Made by a program: the position numbers and the translations under genes. From assembly GCF_001522865.1 (NCBI RefSeq), contig NZ_LOWB01000076.1, forward strand, positions 89,293-153,292: a stretch of DNA of 64,000 bases, given 5' to 3'. A model generated the notes under the pieces. It made no database searches, was not told the origin of the DNA, and saw only the letters and a list, made by a program, of their open reading frames with translations. Source of the stretch: Burkholderia sp. TSV86 (lineage in GTDB: Bacteria; Pseudomonadota; Gammaproteobacteria; Burkholderiales; Burkholderiaceae). Of this stretch, positions 37,091-45,186 are shown piece by piece (positions within the stretch are counted from its first letter, which is position 1; each line of letters opens with the position of its first letter).

Positions 37091-37540
37091 ATGGCCGGCA
37101 CCCCCATTCGTTCCAGCATGCGCGGCGGCCGCTCGCGCCGCTCGATGGCCGACATCAACGTCGTGCCGTACATCGACGTGATGCTCGTGCTGCTCGTCAT
37201 TTTCATGGTCACGGCGCCGCTCGTCGCGCCGTCGATCATCAATCTGCCGACCGTCGGCAATGCCGCACCGCAGGATCAGACGCCGCCCGTCGTCGTCAAC
37301 ATCCGCGCCGACGGTAAAATAAGCGTCCGCTACAAGAGCGAGTCGGGCGCGTCGCAGGAAGATGCGATGACGAAGGCCGAGCTTGACAGCTTCATCGTAT
37401 CGCGCCAGACCGATCACCCGGATCAGCCGGTTGTGATCGCGGCGGACAAGACGGTTCAGTATGACGCGGTCATGTCGGTGATGTCCGATCTGAAGGCGCG
37501 CGGCGTGAAGCGCGTCGGCCTGCTCGTCAAATCGCAATGA
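37091..37540 (+). CDS. tolR: Tol-Pal proton channel subunit TolR
   Basis: A 149-residue ExbD/TolR protein with one transmembrane helix containing the proton-relay Asp: ADINVVPYIDVMLVLLVIFMVTAPL. The periplasmic domain ends with [17 protein letters not shown]. The ATG at 37091 has GGAGCACGCG before it. Its stop codon overlaps the tolA start (ATGA), so the genes are coupled. Confidence 0.98.
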   Translation: MAGTPIRSSMRGGRSRRSMADINVVPYIDVMLVLLVIFMVTAPLVAPSIINLPTVGNAAPQDQTPPVVVNIRADGKISVRYKSESGASQEDAMTKAELDSFIVSRQTDHPDQPVVIAADKTVQYDAVMSVMSDLKARGVKRVGLLVKSQ

Positions 37541-38505
37541 TGTCGAGCCAACCACGCGCCGCCTATCCGCACAAGCCGCCACGCGAGCGCGGCACCGGCC
37601 GCGCGTTCCTGCTCGCGGCGCTGATGCATGTTTTGCTCGCGCTCTTCCTTTATCACGGCATCCAGTGGCCAAACAGCACGCCCGCGGGCGCGCAGGCCGA
37701 GCTTTGGACCGAGATTCCAGACACATCCGTGCCGCGCCCCGCGCCACCCGTGAAGGCGGCCCCTGCTCCTGAGCCGGTCAAGAACGACGAAGCGGATATT
37801 GCGTTGCAGCAAAAGCGGCGCGCGCAGCAGGCCGCGGCCCGCGAAGCACAACTCGAGGAGCAGCGCCGGCAGAGGCTGAAGGCGCAACAGCTCGCCGCAC
37901 AACAAGCCGCGCAGCTTGCCGCCCAGCAGGCGGCCGAGCGCGACAAGCAGAAACAGGCCGATAAGCTCAAGCAGCAGCTCGCGGAACAACAGCGCAGGCT
38001 CGAGCAGCAGAAGAAGCAAGAGAAGCAAGAGAAGCAAGAGCAGCTTGCCGCCCAAAAGAAAGCCGAGGCCGAAAAAGCGGCGAAGGCTGCGGCGGCGGCC
38101 AAGGCGAACGCGGCGGCGCGCGCGAAACTCGACAAGGAGCGGCAGGCCCGCCTTGCGCAACTGCAAGGGATGGCGGGCTCGGGCGGCGGCGAAGGGCTTG
38201 CGAAGAGCGGCACCGGCACCGGCTCGGGCGGCACCGCGGCGTCCCCCGGCTACGCGGACAAGGTGCGGCGGCGCGTGAAGCCGCACATCGTTTGGGGTGG
38301 CGAGCGCGAAGGTCTCGTCACCGTCGTCTCGATTCGCTGTACGCCGTCGGGCGACGTGCTCAGCGCGTCGATCCGCCGTTCCAGCGGAAATTCGGGGTGG
38401 GATCAAGCCGTGATCAACGCGATCCAGGCATCGGTGCCGCTACCGCCCGATACCAATGGCCAAACCCCCAGCCAGATTACGATTACCTTCAGGGCGGCGG
38501 AATAG
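37537..38505 (+). CDS. tolA: Tol-Pal envelope-spanning protein TolA
   Basis: A 322-residue protein that links the TolQR motor to TolB-Pal. It has an N-terminal transmembrane helix ([21 protein letters not shown]), a long Lys/Ala/Gln/Glu-rich helical domain II (about 85-205), a Gly/Ser linker ([19 protein letters not shown]) and the C-terminal domain III with [15 protein letters not shown]. Domain II contains an in-frame 9-bp tandem repeat coding KQE, so its length may vary between strains. Confidence 0.97.
   Translation: MMSSQPRAAYPHKPPRERGTGRAFLLAALMHVLLALFLYHGIQWPNSTPAGAQAELWTEIPDTSVPRPAPPVKAAPAPEPVKNDEADIALQQKRRAQQAAAREAQLEEQRRQRLKAQQLAAQQAAQLAAQQAAERDKQKQADKLKQQLAEQQRRLEQQKKQEKQEKQEQLAAQKKAEAEKAAKAAAAAKANAAARAKLDKERQARLAQLQGMAGSGGGEGLAKSGTGTGSGGTAASPGYADKVRRRVKPHIVWGGEREGLVTVVSIRCTPSGDVLSASIRRSSGNSGWDQAVINAIQASVPLPPDTNGQTPSQITITFRAAE
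38014..38040 (+). repeat. in-frame 9-bp repeat in tolA
   Basis: Three perfect copies of AAGCAAGAG encode Lys-Gln-Glu three times inside the helical domain of TolA. Because the unit is a multiple of three, copy-number change would alter helix length without a frameshift. Confidence 0.85.
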
Positions 38506-38599
38506 ACGTATTTACGCGTACACTCGCGCCGTCGCGACGGGAACGAATCGGGTATCTTTGAGTCTTTCGCGCAAGCAAGCACAAACGGGAACAGGAAGC

Positions 38600-39898
38600 A
38601 TGAGTTTGATGACGAAGCTAGGTTTTAGGGCACTCGTGGCCTCGTGTTTGATCGCGGCGGGCACCGGCGCCCACGCGCAAGTGAACGTACTGATCACGGG
38701 CGTCGGCTCCACCCAGTTTCCGATCGCCACCGCCAATTTCGTCAACGAAGCGAGCCTGCCTCAACAGGTCACGTCAATCGTTCGCGCCGATCTGGCGAGA
38801 AGCGGCAAGTTCACGAACGTCGACGCGGGCAGTACGCCCGTGCCCGAAACAGCGTCGCCGGACTTTGGCGGATGGAAGGCGAAAGGCGCGAACGCGTTCG
38901 TCGCGGGCAGCGTGACCCGCGAATCGGGTGGCCAATACAAGGTCAACTTCATCCTGTACGACACGGTCAAACAACAAAGCCTGGGCGGCCTGTCGCTGAC
39001 TGCGTCGAACGACAGCGAGGCGATGCGCAAGGCCGGTCATAAGATTGCCGATTACATCTATCAAAAGCTCCTCGGCGTGCGCGGCGTGTTCAACACCCGC
39101 CTGTCGTATGTGCAGCGCACGGGCAATTCGTACCGGCTGCTGATCTCCGACTCCGACGGACAGAATCCGATTCCCGCGCTCACGAGCAAGGAGCCGATCA
39201 TCTCGCCCGCGTGGTCGCCGAGCGGCACCAAGGTTGCGTATGTGTCGTTCGAGCTGAAGAAGCCGGTCGTCTACATTCACGATCTGCCGACCGGCCGCCG
39301 CTACGTGATCTCGAATCAGAAAGGCAATAACAGCGCGCCCGCGTGGTCGCCGGACAGCCAAACGCTCGCGGTTGCGCTGTCGCTCACGGGCAATACGCAG
39401 ATTTATTCGGTCAATGCGTCGGGTGGCGGACTCAAGCGCCTCACGCGCAGCGGCTCGATCGACACCGAACCGTTCTATTCTCCTGATGGCAAGTGGATCT
39501 ACTTCACGAGCGACCGCGGCGGCGCACCGCAGATTTACAGAATGCCGGCCGAAGGCGAAAGCGCCGGTGCGGCGCAGCGCGTGACGTTCACCGGCAGCTA
39601 CAATACAAGCCCGCGGGTCAGCCCGGACGGCAGGCTGCTCGCGTACATCTCGCGCACCGGCGGGGGCTTCAAGTTGTATGTCCAAGATCTGCAAACAGGG
39701 GCGGCAAACGCCGTCACCAACACGACGCGCGACGAATCGCCGAGCTTTGCGGCGAACGGTCAGTACATTCTGTATGCCACTCAGTCGGGCGGCCGCAGCG
39801 TACTCGCTGCCGTCCCCTCCGACGGCAGCGCGCCGCCGCAGATTCTGTCTATTCAGGGCGGCGTGCGTGAGCCGTCCTGGGGACCCTTCATGCAATAA
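38600..39898 (+). CDS. tolB: Tol-Pal beta-propeller protein TolB
   Basis: A 432-residue periplasmic protein. Signal peptide at about 1-26 ([16 protein letters not shown], cleaved before QVNV); an N-terminal domain; then a six-bladed propeller with [29 protein letters not shown] and [16 protein letters not shown] repeats. It binds Pal and TolA domain III. The start is the ATG at 38600 with AGGAAG upstream, about 95 bp after tolA. Confidence 0.97.
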   Translation: MSLMTKLGFRALVASCLIAAGTGAHAQVNVLITGVGSTQFPIATANFVNEASLPQQVTSIVRADLARSGKFTNVDAGSTPVPETASPDFGGWKAKGANAFVAGSVTRESGGQYKVNFILYDTVKQQSLGGLSLTASNDSEAMRKAGHKIADYIYQKLLGVRGVFNTRLSYVQRTGNSYRLLISDSDGQNPIPALTSKEPIISPAWSPSGTKVAYVSFELKKPVVYIHDLPTGRRYVISNQKGNNSAPAWSPDSQTLAVALSLTGNTQIYSVNASGGGLKRLTRSGSIDTEPFYSPDGKWIYFTSDRGGAPQIYRMPAEGESAGAAQRVTFTGSYNTSPRVSPDGRLLAYISRTGGGFKLYVQDLQTGAANAVTNTTRDESPSFAANGQYILYATQSGGRSVLAAVPSDGSAPPQILSIQGGVREPSWGPFMQ

Positions 39899-39915
39899 CC
39901 ACAAGGAGAATCAGT

Positions 39916-40419
39916 ATGATGTCGAAAAAACTTCGTCTTGCGTTCGCAATGCTAACGATCGGCGTGCTCGCCGCGTGTAAGTCGGGTGTGAAGGTCGACG
40001 AAAACGCTAATCAAAACGCATCACAAACGAATCCGGAAAACGTCGCGCAAGTCACCGTCGACCCGCTCAACGATCCGAACAGCCCGCTCGCAAAGCGCAG
40101 CATCTACTTCGATTTCGACAGCTATTCGGTGCAGGATCAGTACCAGCCGCTGCTGCAACAACACGCGCAATACTTGAAGAGCCATCCGCAACGCCACGTC
40201 CTGATCCAGGGCAACACCGACGAGCGCGGCACGAGCGAGTACAACCTCGCTCTGGGTCAGAAGCGAGCCGAAGCCGTGCGCCGCGCGCTGTCACTGCTCG
40301 GCGTTGCGGATACGCAGATGGAAGCCGTGAGCCTCGGCAAGGAAAAACCGGTGGCGCTCGGCCATGACGAAGCGTCGTGGGCACAGAACCGCCGCGCGGA
40401 CCTCGTCTATCAACAGTAA
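39916..40419 (+). CDS. pal: peptidoglycan-associated lipoprotein Pal
   Basis: A 167-residue outer membrane lipoprotein. The lipobox is VLAAC at about residues 17-21, followed by an Asn/Gln/Glu-rich linker and the OmpA-like peptidoglycan-binding domain: IYFDFDSYSVQDQY, HVLIQGNTDERGTSEYNLALG and KRAEAVRRALSLLGV. The ATG at 39916 is followed by a second ATG; AAGGAG precedes both. Confidence 0.98.
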   Translation: MMSKKLRLAFAMLTIGVLAACKSGVKVDENANQNASQTNPENVAQVTVDPLNDPNSPLAKRSIYFDFDSYSVQDQYQPLLQQHAQYLKSHPQRHVLIQGNTDERGTSEYNLALGQKRAEAVRRALSLLGVADTQMEAVSLGKEKPVALGHDEASWAQNRRADLVYQQ

Positions 40420-40438
40420 GTCACGGAAGAATCGCTGT

Positions 40439-41188
40439 ATGACGCACCGTTTTTCCTGGATGCACGCCGCCGCTTCGTTGTGCATGGCCGGCGCGGCTCT
40501 TGCGGCTGCACCGGCCCATGCCGGCCTTTTCGACGATGACGAAGCCCGCCGCGCGGTGCTCGACCTGCGCAGCAAGACCGATAACCTGACGAGTCAGCTT
40601 TCGGCCGCACAACGCACGATCCTCGACCAGTCGGGCCGCCTCGACCAACTGAACCAGCAGGTCGCGACGCTGCGTGGCGAAAACGAGGATCTGACGAACC
40701 GCCTAACGACGCTCGAGCGTCAACAGAAGGAGTACTACACCGATCTGGACACGCGCCTCAAGAAGTTCGAGCCGCAGCAAAAGACGGTGGACGGCGTTGA
40801 AGGCACGGTGCAGCCGGGGGAAACGGACGCGTTCAACGCTGCGTCTCAGCAATTTCGCAACGGCAACTTCAAGGGCGCGGCGGCTTCGTTTCGCTCATTC
40901 ATCGCGAAATATCCGCAAAGCCCCTATCAGCCCACCGCGCAATACTGGCTCGGCAATGCGCAGTACGCACTTCGCGACTACCGTGGTTCGAGCGCGACGT
41001 GGCAAAACCTCGTAAAGAGCTACCCGCAGCATCCGAAGGCGGCCGACGCGCTCGTCGCGATCGCGACGAACCAGATCGAACAAGGTCAGAAAGCCGCTGC
41101 GAAGAAGACGCTTGAGCAGGTCGTCTCGCAATACCCGGGCACGGATGCCGCACAGGCTGCGCAAAGCAAGCTGGATGCGGTCAAGTAA
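40439..41188 (+). CDS. cpoB: cell division coordinator CpoB (YbgF)
   Basis: A 249-residue periplasmic protein. Signal peptide about 1-28 (ending APAHA), a coiled-coil that trimerises (LRSKTDNLTSQLSAAQRTILDQ and on to about residue 105), then TPR repeats from about 130 (AFNAASQQFRNGNFKGAAASFRSFIAKYP). CpoB ties Tol-Pal action to PBP1B at the division site. It is the last gene of the tol-pal operon, 19 bp after pal. Confidence 0.97.
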   Translation: MTHRFSWMHAAASLCMAGAALAAAPAHAGLFDDDEARRAVLDLRSKTDNLTSQLSAAQRTILDQSGRLDQLNQQVATLRGENEDLTNRLTTLERQQKEYYTDLDTRLKKFEPQQKTVDGVEGTVQPGETDAFNAASQQFRNGNFKGAAASFRSFIAKYPQSPYQPTAQYWLGNAQYALRDYRGSSATWQNLVKSYPQHPKAADALVAIATNQIEQGQKAAAKKTLEQVVSQYPGTDAAQAAQSKLDAVK

Positions 41189-41217
41189 CGGAAAAAAGCG
41201 GTTCGCGATCGAATTTG

Positions 41218-41247
41218 TTGACAAGCCTGCAAAGCGGCCGCTATAAT
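41218..41247 (+). promoter_or_regulatory. sigma-70 promoter of tRNA-Lys
   Basis: A consensus -35 TTGACA (41218-41223) and a consensus -10 TATAAT (41242-41247) are separated by 18 bp, with the tRNA starting 12 bp after the -10. It is the best promoter in the window and independent of the tol-pal operon. Confidence 0.9.
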
Positions 41248-41258
41248 TTTGCCTCTTT

Positions 41259-41334
41259 GGGTCGTTAGCTCAGCTGGTAGAGCAGCGGACTTTTAATCCG
41301 TTGGTCACTGGTTCGAATCCAGTACGGCCTACCA
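41259..41334 (+). tRNA. tRNA-Lys (anticodon TTT)
   Basis: A 76-nt tRNA with CCA encoded. The acceptor stem GGGTCGT pairs with ACGGCCT (one G-T pair at the end and one inside); the D loop reads AGCTCAGCTGGTAGAGC; the anticodon loop CTTTTAA gives TTT at 41292-41294; the T arm has GGTTCGAATCC. An excellent promoter and terminator flank it. Confidence 0.98.
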
Positions 41335-41342
41335 AGATGCAC

Positions 41343-41368
41343 AAGGGTCTCCTATGGAGACCCTTTTT
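41343..41368 (+). terminator. intrinsic terminator after tRNA-Lys
   Basis: AAGGGTCTCC and GGAGACCCTT form a perfect 10-bp stem with a TAT loop, followed directly by a run of T. It begins eight bases after the tRNA end. Confidence 0.95.
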
Positions 41369-41396
41369 CATTTCCGTTCCGCGCCCGTAAAACCGC

Positions 41397-41798
41397 TCAA
41401 TTCACCTCGACGCGGCACGACACGATATCGAGCGCCTCGCTCCAATTCGCGACCGCCCGATGTGGAATGCCGAAAGCCCGCGTCACGCCCCGGCCGCTCA
41501 CGCGCGCGCCCTCGCGCAACGCATCGTCCGCTTCGACCGTGACGAGCACCTTGCACATACGGGCCAGCGCGTCCGCATGCTGTTTGAGCCAGATGCCGCG
41601 CCGCTTGCGATCCTCATGCGCCTCATCGCTTTGCGCGCCGACGTAAATCACGGCGAACGGCTCGCCTCGCGCGATCAGCGCATTCATTTCCGCCACCCAC
41701 TGAACCGCGTAACCTGGACGAATCGCCTCCGATTGAACCCGAACGACAGGAAACCATTCGACGTCATGCACGACGAACGTTGAAGCATCGAAAGCCAT
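41397..41798 (-). CDS. hypothetical protein
   Basis: A 133-residue soluble protein I do not recognise. The pattern (FVVHDVEWFPVVRVQ, then EMNALIARGEPFAVIYVGAQSDEAHEDRKRRGIWLKQHADAL, KVLVTVEADDALREG and a final DALDIVSC-like helix) suggests a compact alpha/beta domain, possibly of the STAS or SpoIIAA-like kind. It is a single gene opposite the tRNA terminator. Codon use is like its neighbours, so it is likely real. Confidence 0.7.
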   Translation of the reverse strand: MAFDASTFVVHDVEWFPVVRVQSEAIRPGYAVQWVAEMNALIARGEPFAVIYVGAQSDEAHEDRKRRGIWLKQHADALARMCKVLVTVEADDALREGARVSGRGVTRAFGIPHRAVANWSEALDIVSCRVEVN

Positions 41799-42203
41799 AT
41801 CGCCCCCTAGAGAAAATCAAACGACCGGATGCGCATCAAGCGCTGGGGCCAACTACTGCTGTGCCGAAGCAAGCAGATATGCCAAAACTATCCGCGCGCA
41901 CATGCAATGTACGCGATATCCGGCGCGGCGGCATTGCCGCCTCCGAGCCGCCGCGCTGCCCTACCGCATCTCTTCCACATTTGATGCGGCACACAATGTG
42001 GGCCGCGAGGTTGGCGCGGCGGCAATCAAAGCCTGAACCGAGCGGTAAGCCAATCCTGCCGCGCTCAAGCGCTGCGACAGCGGACGCATCGACGCCGCGC
42101 CGGCTTCAAGCGTCATCGATATTTTCACGCGCAAACGCCCGCCGTCGGCAGCCGCAGCCATCCGGGCTGCAACGGCATCGCGGACAATCGCCGCGCCCGG
42201 CCA
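41799..42203. other. intergenic region, nothing recognised
   Basis: About 400 bp between the hypothetical gene and the last gene of the capsule operon, both on the minus strand. No ORF with a family signature, tRNA or clear terminator was seen. It is the boundary between housekeeping and capsule regions. Confidence 0.45.
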
Positions 42204-42902
42204 TCATCGCGCATCGCCGCCGGCATCGAAGCGCATTCGAACCGACGCCAGTTCCTTCGGCAACCGCGCGGACCGCGCCCGCGTCCGGGATATTTCGACG
42301 AAGCCAAGACGCTCGTAAAGCCCGCGAGCGCGCACGTTGTCGACCAGCACGTCGAGAACTACACCCCTGCCCGCTTCGGCGCCAAACAGGCCCGCCGAGC
42401 GCGCATCGTCGAACAACGCGCTGAACGCGCCACAGCCACGCCAGCGCTCGTCGGTCGCGCAATGCGCAATCAGCGTCTGCGTGCGCTTCGGCGCCGGCAA
42501 CTCGCTTTCCAGCACGAGTCCGCGCAGCAGCATGCCAACCGTGCGCAGCGGGCCGAACCAACGCAGCAGCATCCAAGCGACATGCAGATCGTCGAAACGG
42601 GTTTTGCGGCCGTCATGCGCGGCCAGCACCGCGCAGACGTCGCCGTCCTCCGTGACGGCGACGTGATGACGCCGCCACGAGAACCGCCCGTATTTCGACG
42701 CGAACGCGAATTTCAAGAACCCGATGCATCGCTCAGGCGGCTCGCCGAGAAAAAAGCTGAACTCCCGCACGCCCGATGCGAACACGAGCGGCGCGCATGC
42801 GCCCGCGTCACCCGCAACGGCGGCGCGAAAGCGCCGCACCGGCGATGGTCGGCCGGCTTGTCCGCGCGCCGCGGCGCGCCCGCGCTCCAACGGCGTGGTC
42901 AT
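42204..42902 (-). CDS. GNAT-like acyltransferase in the capsule operon
   Basis: A 232-residue protein with the GNAT core late in the chain: TQTLIAHCATDERWRGCGAFSALFDDARSAG (acetyl/acyl-CoA loop, with the usual QxxGxG/A degenerate) and LDVLVDNVRARGLYERLGFVEI, the classic VxxxNxxARxLYExxGF motif. The N-terminal half is longer than in simple GNATs and includes SFFLGEPPERCIGFLKFAFASKYGRF. It is the last gene of the wcbO-T operon, 11 bp after wcbT. N-acylation of an amino lipid or sugar made by the operon is an inference. Confidence 0.8.
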   Translation of the reverse strand: MTTPLERGRAAARGQAGRPSPVRRFRAAVAGDAGACAPLVFASGVREFSFFLGEPPERCIGFLKFAFASKYGRFSWRRHHVAVTEDGDVCAVLAAHDGRKTRFDDLHVAWMLLRWFGPLRTVGMLLRGLVLESELPAPKRTQTLIAHCATDERWRGCGAFSALFDDARSAGLFGAEAGRGVVLDVLVDNVRARGLYERLGFVEISRTRARSARLPKELASVRMRFDAGGDAR

Positions 42903-42913
42903 CGCGCCGGCAT

Positions 42914-44239
42914 TCAGCGCGCGAGCCGCACGAGCGCCGCGATCGTGCGATCGATCTGCTCGGGCTCGTGGGTCGAGCAAATGAAAAAGCGCAAGCGCGC
43001 GGTCCGCTCTTCGACTGCCGGATAGAAGATCGGCTGCACGTTGATTCCGTCGTCGAACAGCGCATTCGCCCATTGCGCGGCCTTTATCGAGCTGCCGGTG
43101 ATGACGGGCACGACCGCATAGCCGACGCTCGTGCCGGTATTGAGCTTCGCCGCGCGCGCCTGCGTGAGGAATTGCAGCCCGCGCTCGCGCAGCGTCGCAA
43201 TGCGTTGCGGCTCGGCCTGCAGCTTGCCGAGCGCGGCGAGCGACGCGGCCGCGAGCGCGGGCGACAAGCCGACGCTGTAAAGAAAGCCCGGCGCGAGATG
43301 GCGCAGGATATCGACGAGCGGCTGGCAACCGGCGATAAAGCCGCCGCATCCGGCCAGCACCTTGCTCAGCGTGCCCATCCACAGATCGACCTCGTCGGAC
43401 GGCACGCCGCAATGTTCGCGTATGCCCCGGCCAGTCGCGCCGAGCACGCCGAGCGAATGCGCTTCGTCGACCATCAGGAACGCGCCGTAACGCTTCTTGA
43501 TCTCGACGAACCGCTCGAGGTCCGGCAAGTCGCCGTCCATGCTGTAGAGACCTTCGACCGCGATGAGCACGTGCCGATAATCTCGCCGCACGCGCGCGAG
43601 CAGCGCGTCGAGCGCGCGCCAATCGTTGTGAGCGAAGCTCAAGCGCTTCGCGCCGCTCAACTGCGCGCCCTGCACGATGCTGTTGTGCGCGAGCGCATCG
43701 TGGATGACCAGATCGCCCGGCCCGAACAGCGAGCCGATAACGGTCACGTTCGTCGCATGCCCGCTCACGAACACGACGCAGTCGTCGGTCTCGTAGAACG
43801 ACGCGAGCGCCTGCTCCAGCTCGCGCTGCACCGGCCGCTCGCCCGCGACCATCCGGCTCGCCGATGCGGACGTGCCGTAGCGGTCGATCGCCTCCTTCGC
43901 GCGCGCCGACACGGCCGGATCGCCCGCGAGACCGAGATAATTGTAGTTCGCGAAATTCACGTATTCGCGACCGCCGATCTGCGTCGTCGCGCCAGCCACG
44001 CCGTCGTGCACGCGAAAGAACGGCGATGCCACACGCAGCTTCTCGCCCATCTCGCGAATCAGCTTCACCTGCTGATATTGCGGCATTGCCTCGAACCAGC
44101 TTCGCGGATCGCCCGTCGCGTGCGCGGCAGACGTGGACAAAGTGCGACGCGCGCCGCCGCCGTCGTCGGACACGCGGTCCAGTTGCCGCTTCAGTGCTTT
44201 CGCCGCGAGTTGCTGGCGCAGGTGATCTCCCAATCCCAT
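42914..44239 (-). CDS. wcbT: alpha-oxoamine synthase family PLP enzyme (WcbT)
   Basis: A 441-residue PLP enzyme of the 8-amino-7-oxononanoate/5-aminolevulinate/serine palmitoyltransferase family, which condenses an amino acid with an acyl thioester and releases CO2. Seen: YVNFANYNYLGLAGDP, VFVSGHATNVTVIGSLFG, cofactor Asp and His in MVDEAHSLGVLG (D258, H261) and the Schiff-base lysine K293 in GTLSKVLAGCGGF. An 80-residue N-terminal extension precedes the core. No other biotin gene is near, so a role downstream of the WcbR polyketide synthase is likelier than biotin synthesis. The start could also be at 44305, overlapping wcbS. Confidence 0.9.
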   Translation of the reverse strand: MGLGDHLRQQLAAKALKRQLDRVSDDGGGARRTLSTSAAHATGDPRSWFEAMPQYQQVKLIREMGEKLRVASPFFRVHDGVAGATTQIGGREYVNFANYNYLGLAGDPAVSARAKEAIDRYGTSASASRMVAGERPVQRELEQALASFYETDDCVVFVSGHATNVTVIGSLFGPGDLVIHDALAHNSIVQGAQLSGAKRLSFAHNDWRALDALLARVRRDYRHVLIAVEGLYSMDGDLPDLERFVEIKKRYGAFLMVDEAHSLGVLGATGRGIREHCGVPSDEVDLWMGTLSKVLAGCGGFIAGCQPLVDILRHLAPGFLYSVGLSPALAAASLAALGKLQAEPQRIATLRERGLQFLTQARAAKLNTGTSVGYAVVPVITGSSIKAAQWANALFDDGINVQPIFYPAVEERTARLRFFICSTHEPEQIDRTIAALVRLAR

Positions 44240-44277
44240 CTGAACCGTTCGCCTGTCTCGTGAATGAAGTTCATATA

Positions 44278-45186
44278 TTACGCGACGAACTCCGCCCATT
44301 CCCACGCTCCCGGCGTCGACAGCAACTTTTCGACGAGCCGGAAGTTCATCTCATGGCTCGGCCGCCATGCCGATACGCGGGCAAGCAGCGGCGCGCCGGC
44401 AAGCGCGAGATCGCCGATCAAGTCGAGCACGCGGTGCCGGACGAATTCGTCCGGCTGCCGCAAGCCGCCGACGACGCGCTTGCCGATGATCGACGCGGTG
44501 CATGACGGCCGCGCGCCGCGCAGAATCGGCACGCCGCGCAGATAACCGGCAACGATCGCCGGAATCGCCCATTTGATGCGCCCGTAAGATCGCGACGGGG
44601 CGATCTGCGCGGCGAACACGTCGGGCGTCAGCACGCCGTGCCAGTGCATGTCGCCAAAGCCTTTCAGATCGTTGCGCACGCTAAGCTCGTAGCGCTCAGC
44701 GGGCTCGATGCGCATCTCGCGCCGCTCCGCGCCGGCGCCGTGCATTTCGACGACAGGCTTGAGCACCCGAATGAAGCGCTTCGGCGCGGGCAGCGCCGCG
44801 CGGCCGCATGCGCGCAGCGCATCGACCCACGGCTGCGCGCTGCCGTCGAGAATCGGCAGCTCTTCCGCATCGAGCTCGACGGTCGCATGGTCGATCTCAC
44901 ACGCGAGCAGCGACGCGAGCAGATGCTCGATGGTGCGCACGCCGACGCCGTCGGCATTGCGCAGCATCGTGCATAGCGGCTGCGCGCGTCTCAATGACGG
45001 ATCGGCGGCAAGCGTCGCAAGCTCCCGGCCGCCTTCGAGGCGGCGGAACACGACGCCGTGCGCGCGTGCGTCGGCCGGCAGAATTCGGACGTTGACGCGA
45101 CGCCCGGTGTGCAAGCCGCGCCCCGCGATAGCAAGCTCGCGCGCGAGCGTGCCCTCGCGCATCTGCCAGCCGGCCGGCGCGCTCAT
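44278..45186 (-). CDS. wcbS: LpxC-like deacetylase (WcbS)
   Basis: A 302-residue paralogue of LpxC, the zinc deacetylase of lipid A synthesis. Conserved pieces: TIEHLLASLLACEIDHATVELD with catalytic Glu and zinc His (E87, H88), ELPILDGSAQPWV, EFVRHRVLDLIGDLALAG with zinc H251 and D255, and H278 where LpxC has its general acid His. The usual HK is HR. All metal and catalytic residues are thus kept, so the enzyme should be active on some N-acyl or O-acyl substrate. Its ATG overlaps the wcbR stop. It is very unlikely to be the housekeeping LpxC, which lies with cell-division genes in proteobacteria. Confidence 0.88.
   Translation of the reverse strand: MSAPAGWQMREGTLARELAIAGRGLHTGRRVNVRILPADARAHGVVFRRLEGGRELATLAADPSLRRAQPLCTMLRNADGVGVRTIEHLLASLLACEIDHATVELDAEELPILDGSAQPWVDALRACGRAALPAPKRFIRVLKPVVEMHGAGAERREMRIEPAERYELSVRNDLKGFGDMHWHGVLTPDVFAAQIAPSRSYGRIKWAIPAIVAGYLRGVPILRGARPSCTASIIGKRVVGGLRQPDEFVRHRVLDLIGDLALAGAPLLARVSAWRPSHEMNFRLVEKLLSTPGAWEWAEFVA

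Noticed and set aside
41259..41334. Integration site (attB) of a genomic island at the tRNA 3' end
   Set aside because: The following sequence has a terminator and ordinary genes, and I saw no integrase or repeat of the tRNA 3' end in this window.
42914..44239. Biotin biosynthesis gene bioF
   Set aside because: It is embedded and nearly coupled in a capsule operon with no other biotin gene, and carries an 80-residue N-terminal extension.
44278..45186. Housekeeping lpxC
   Set aside because: Context is a capsule operon rather than the division cluster, and the sequence has diverged (HR for HK, altered C-terminal motif).
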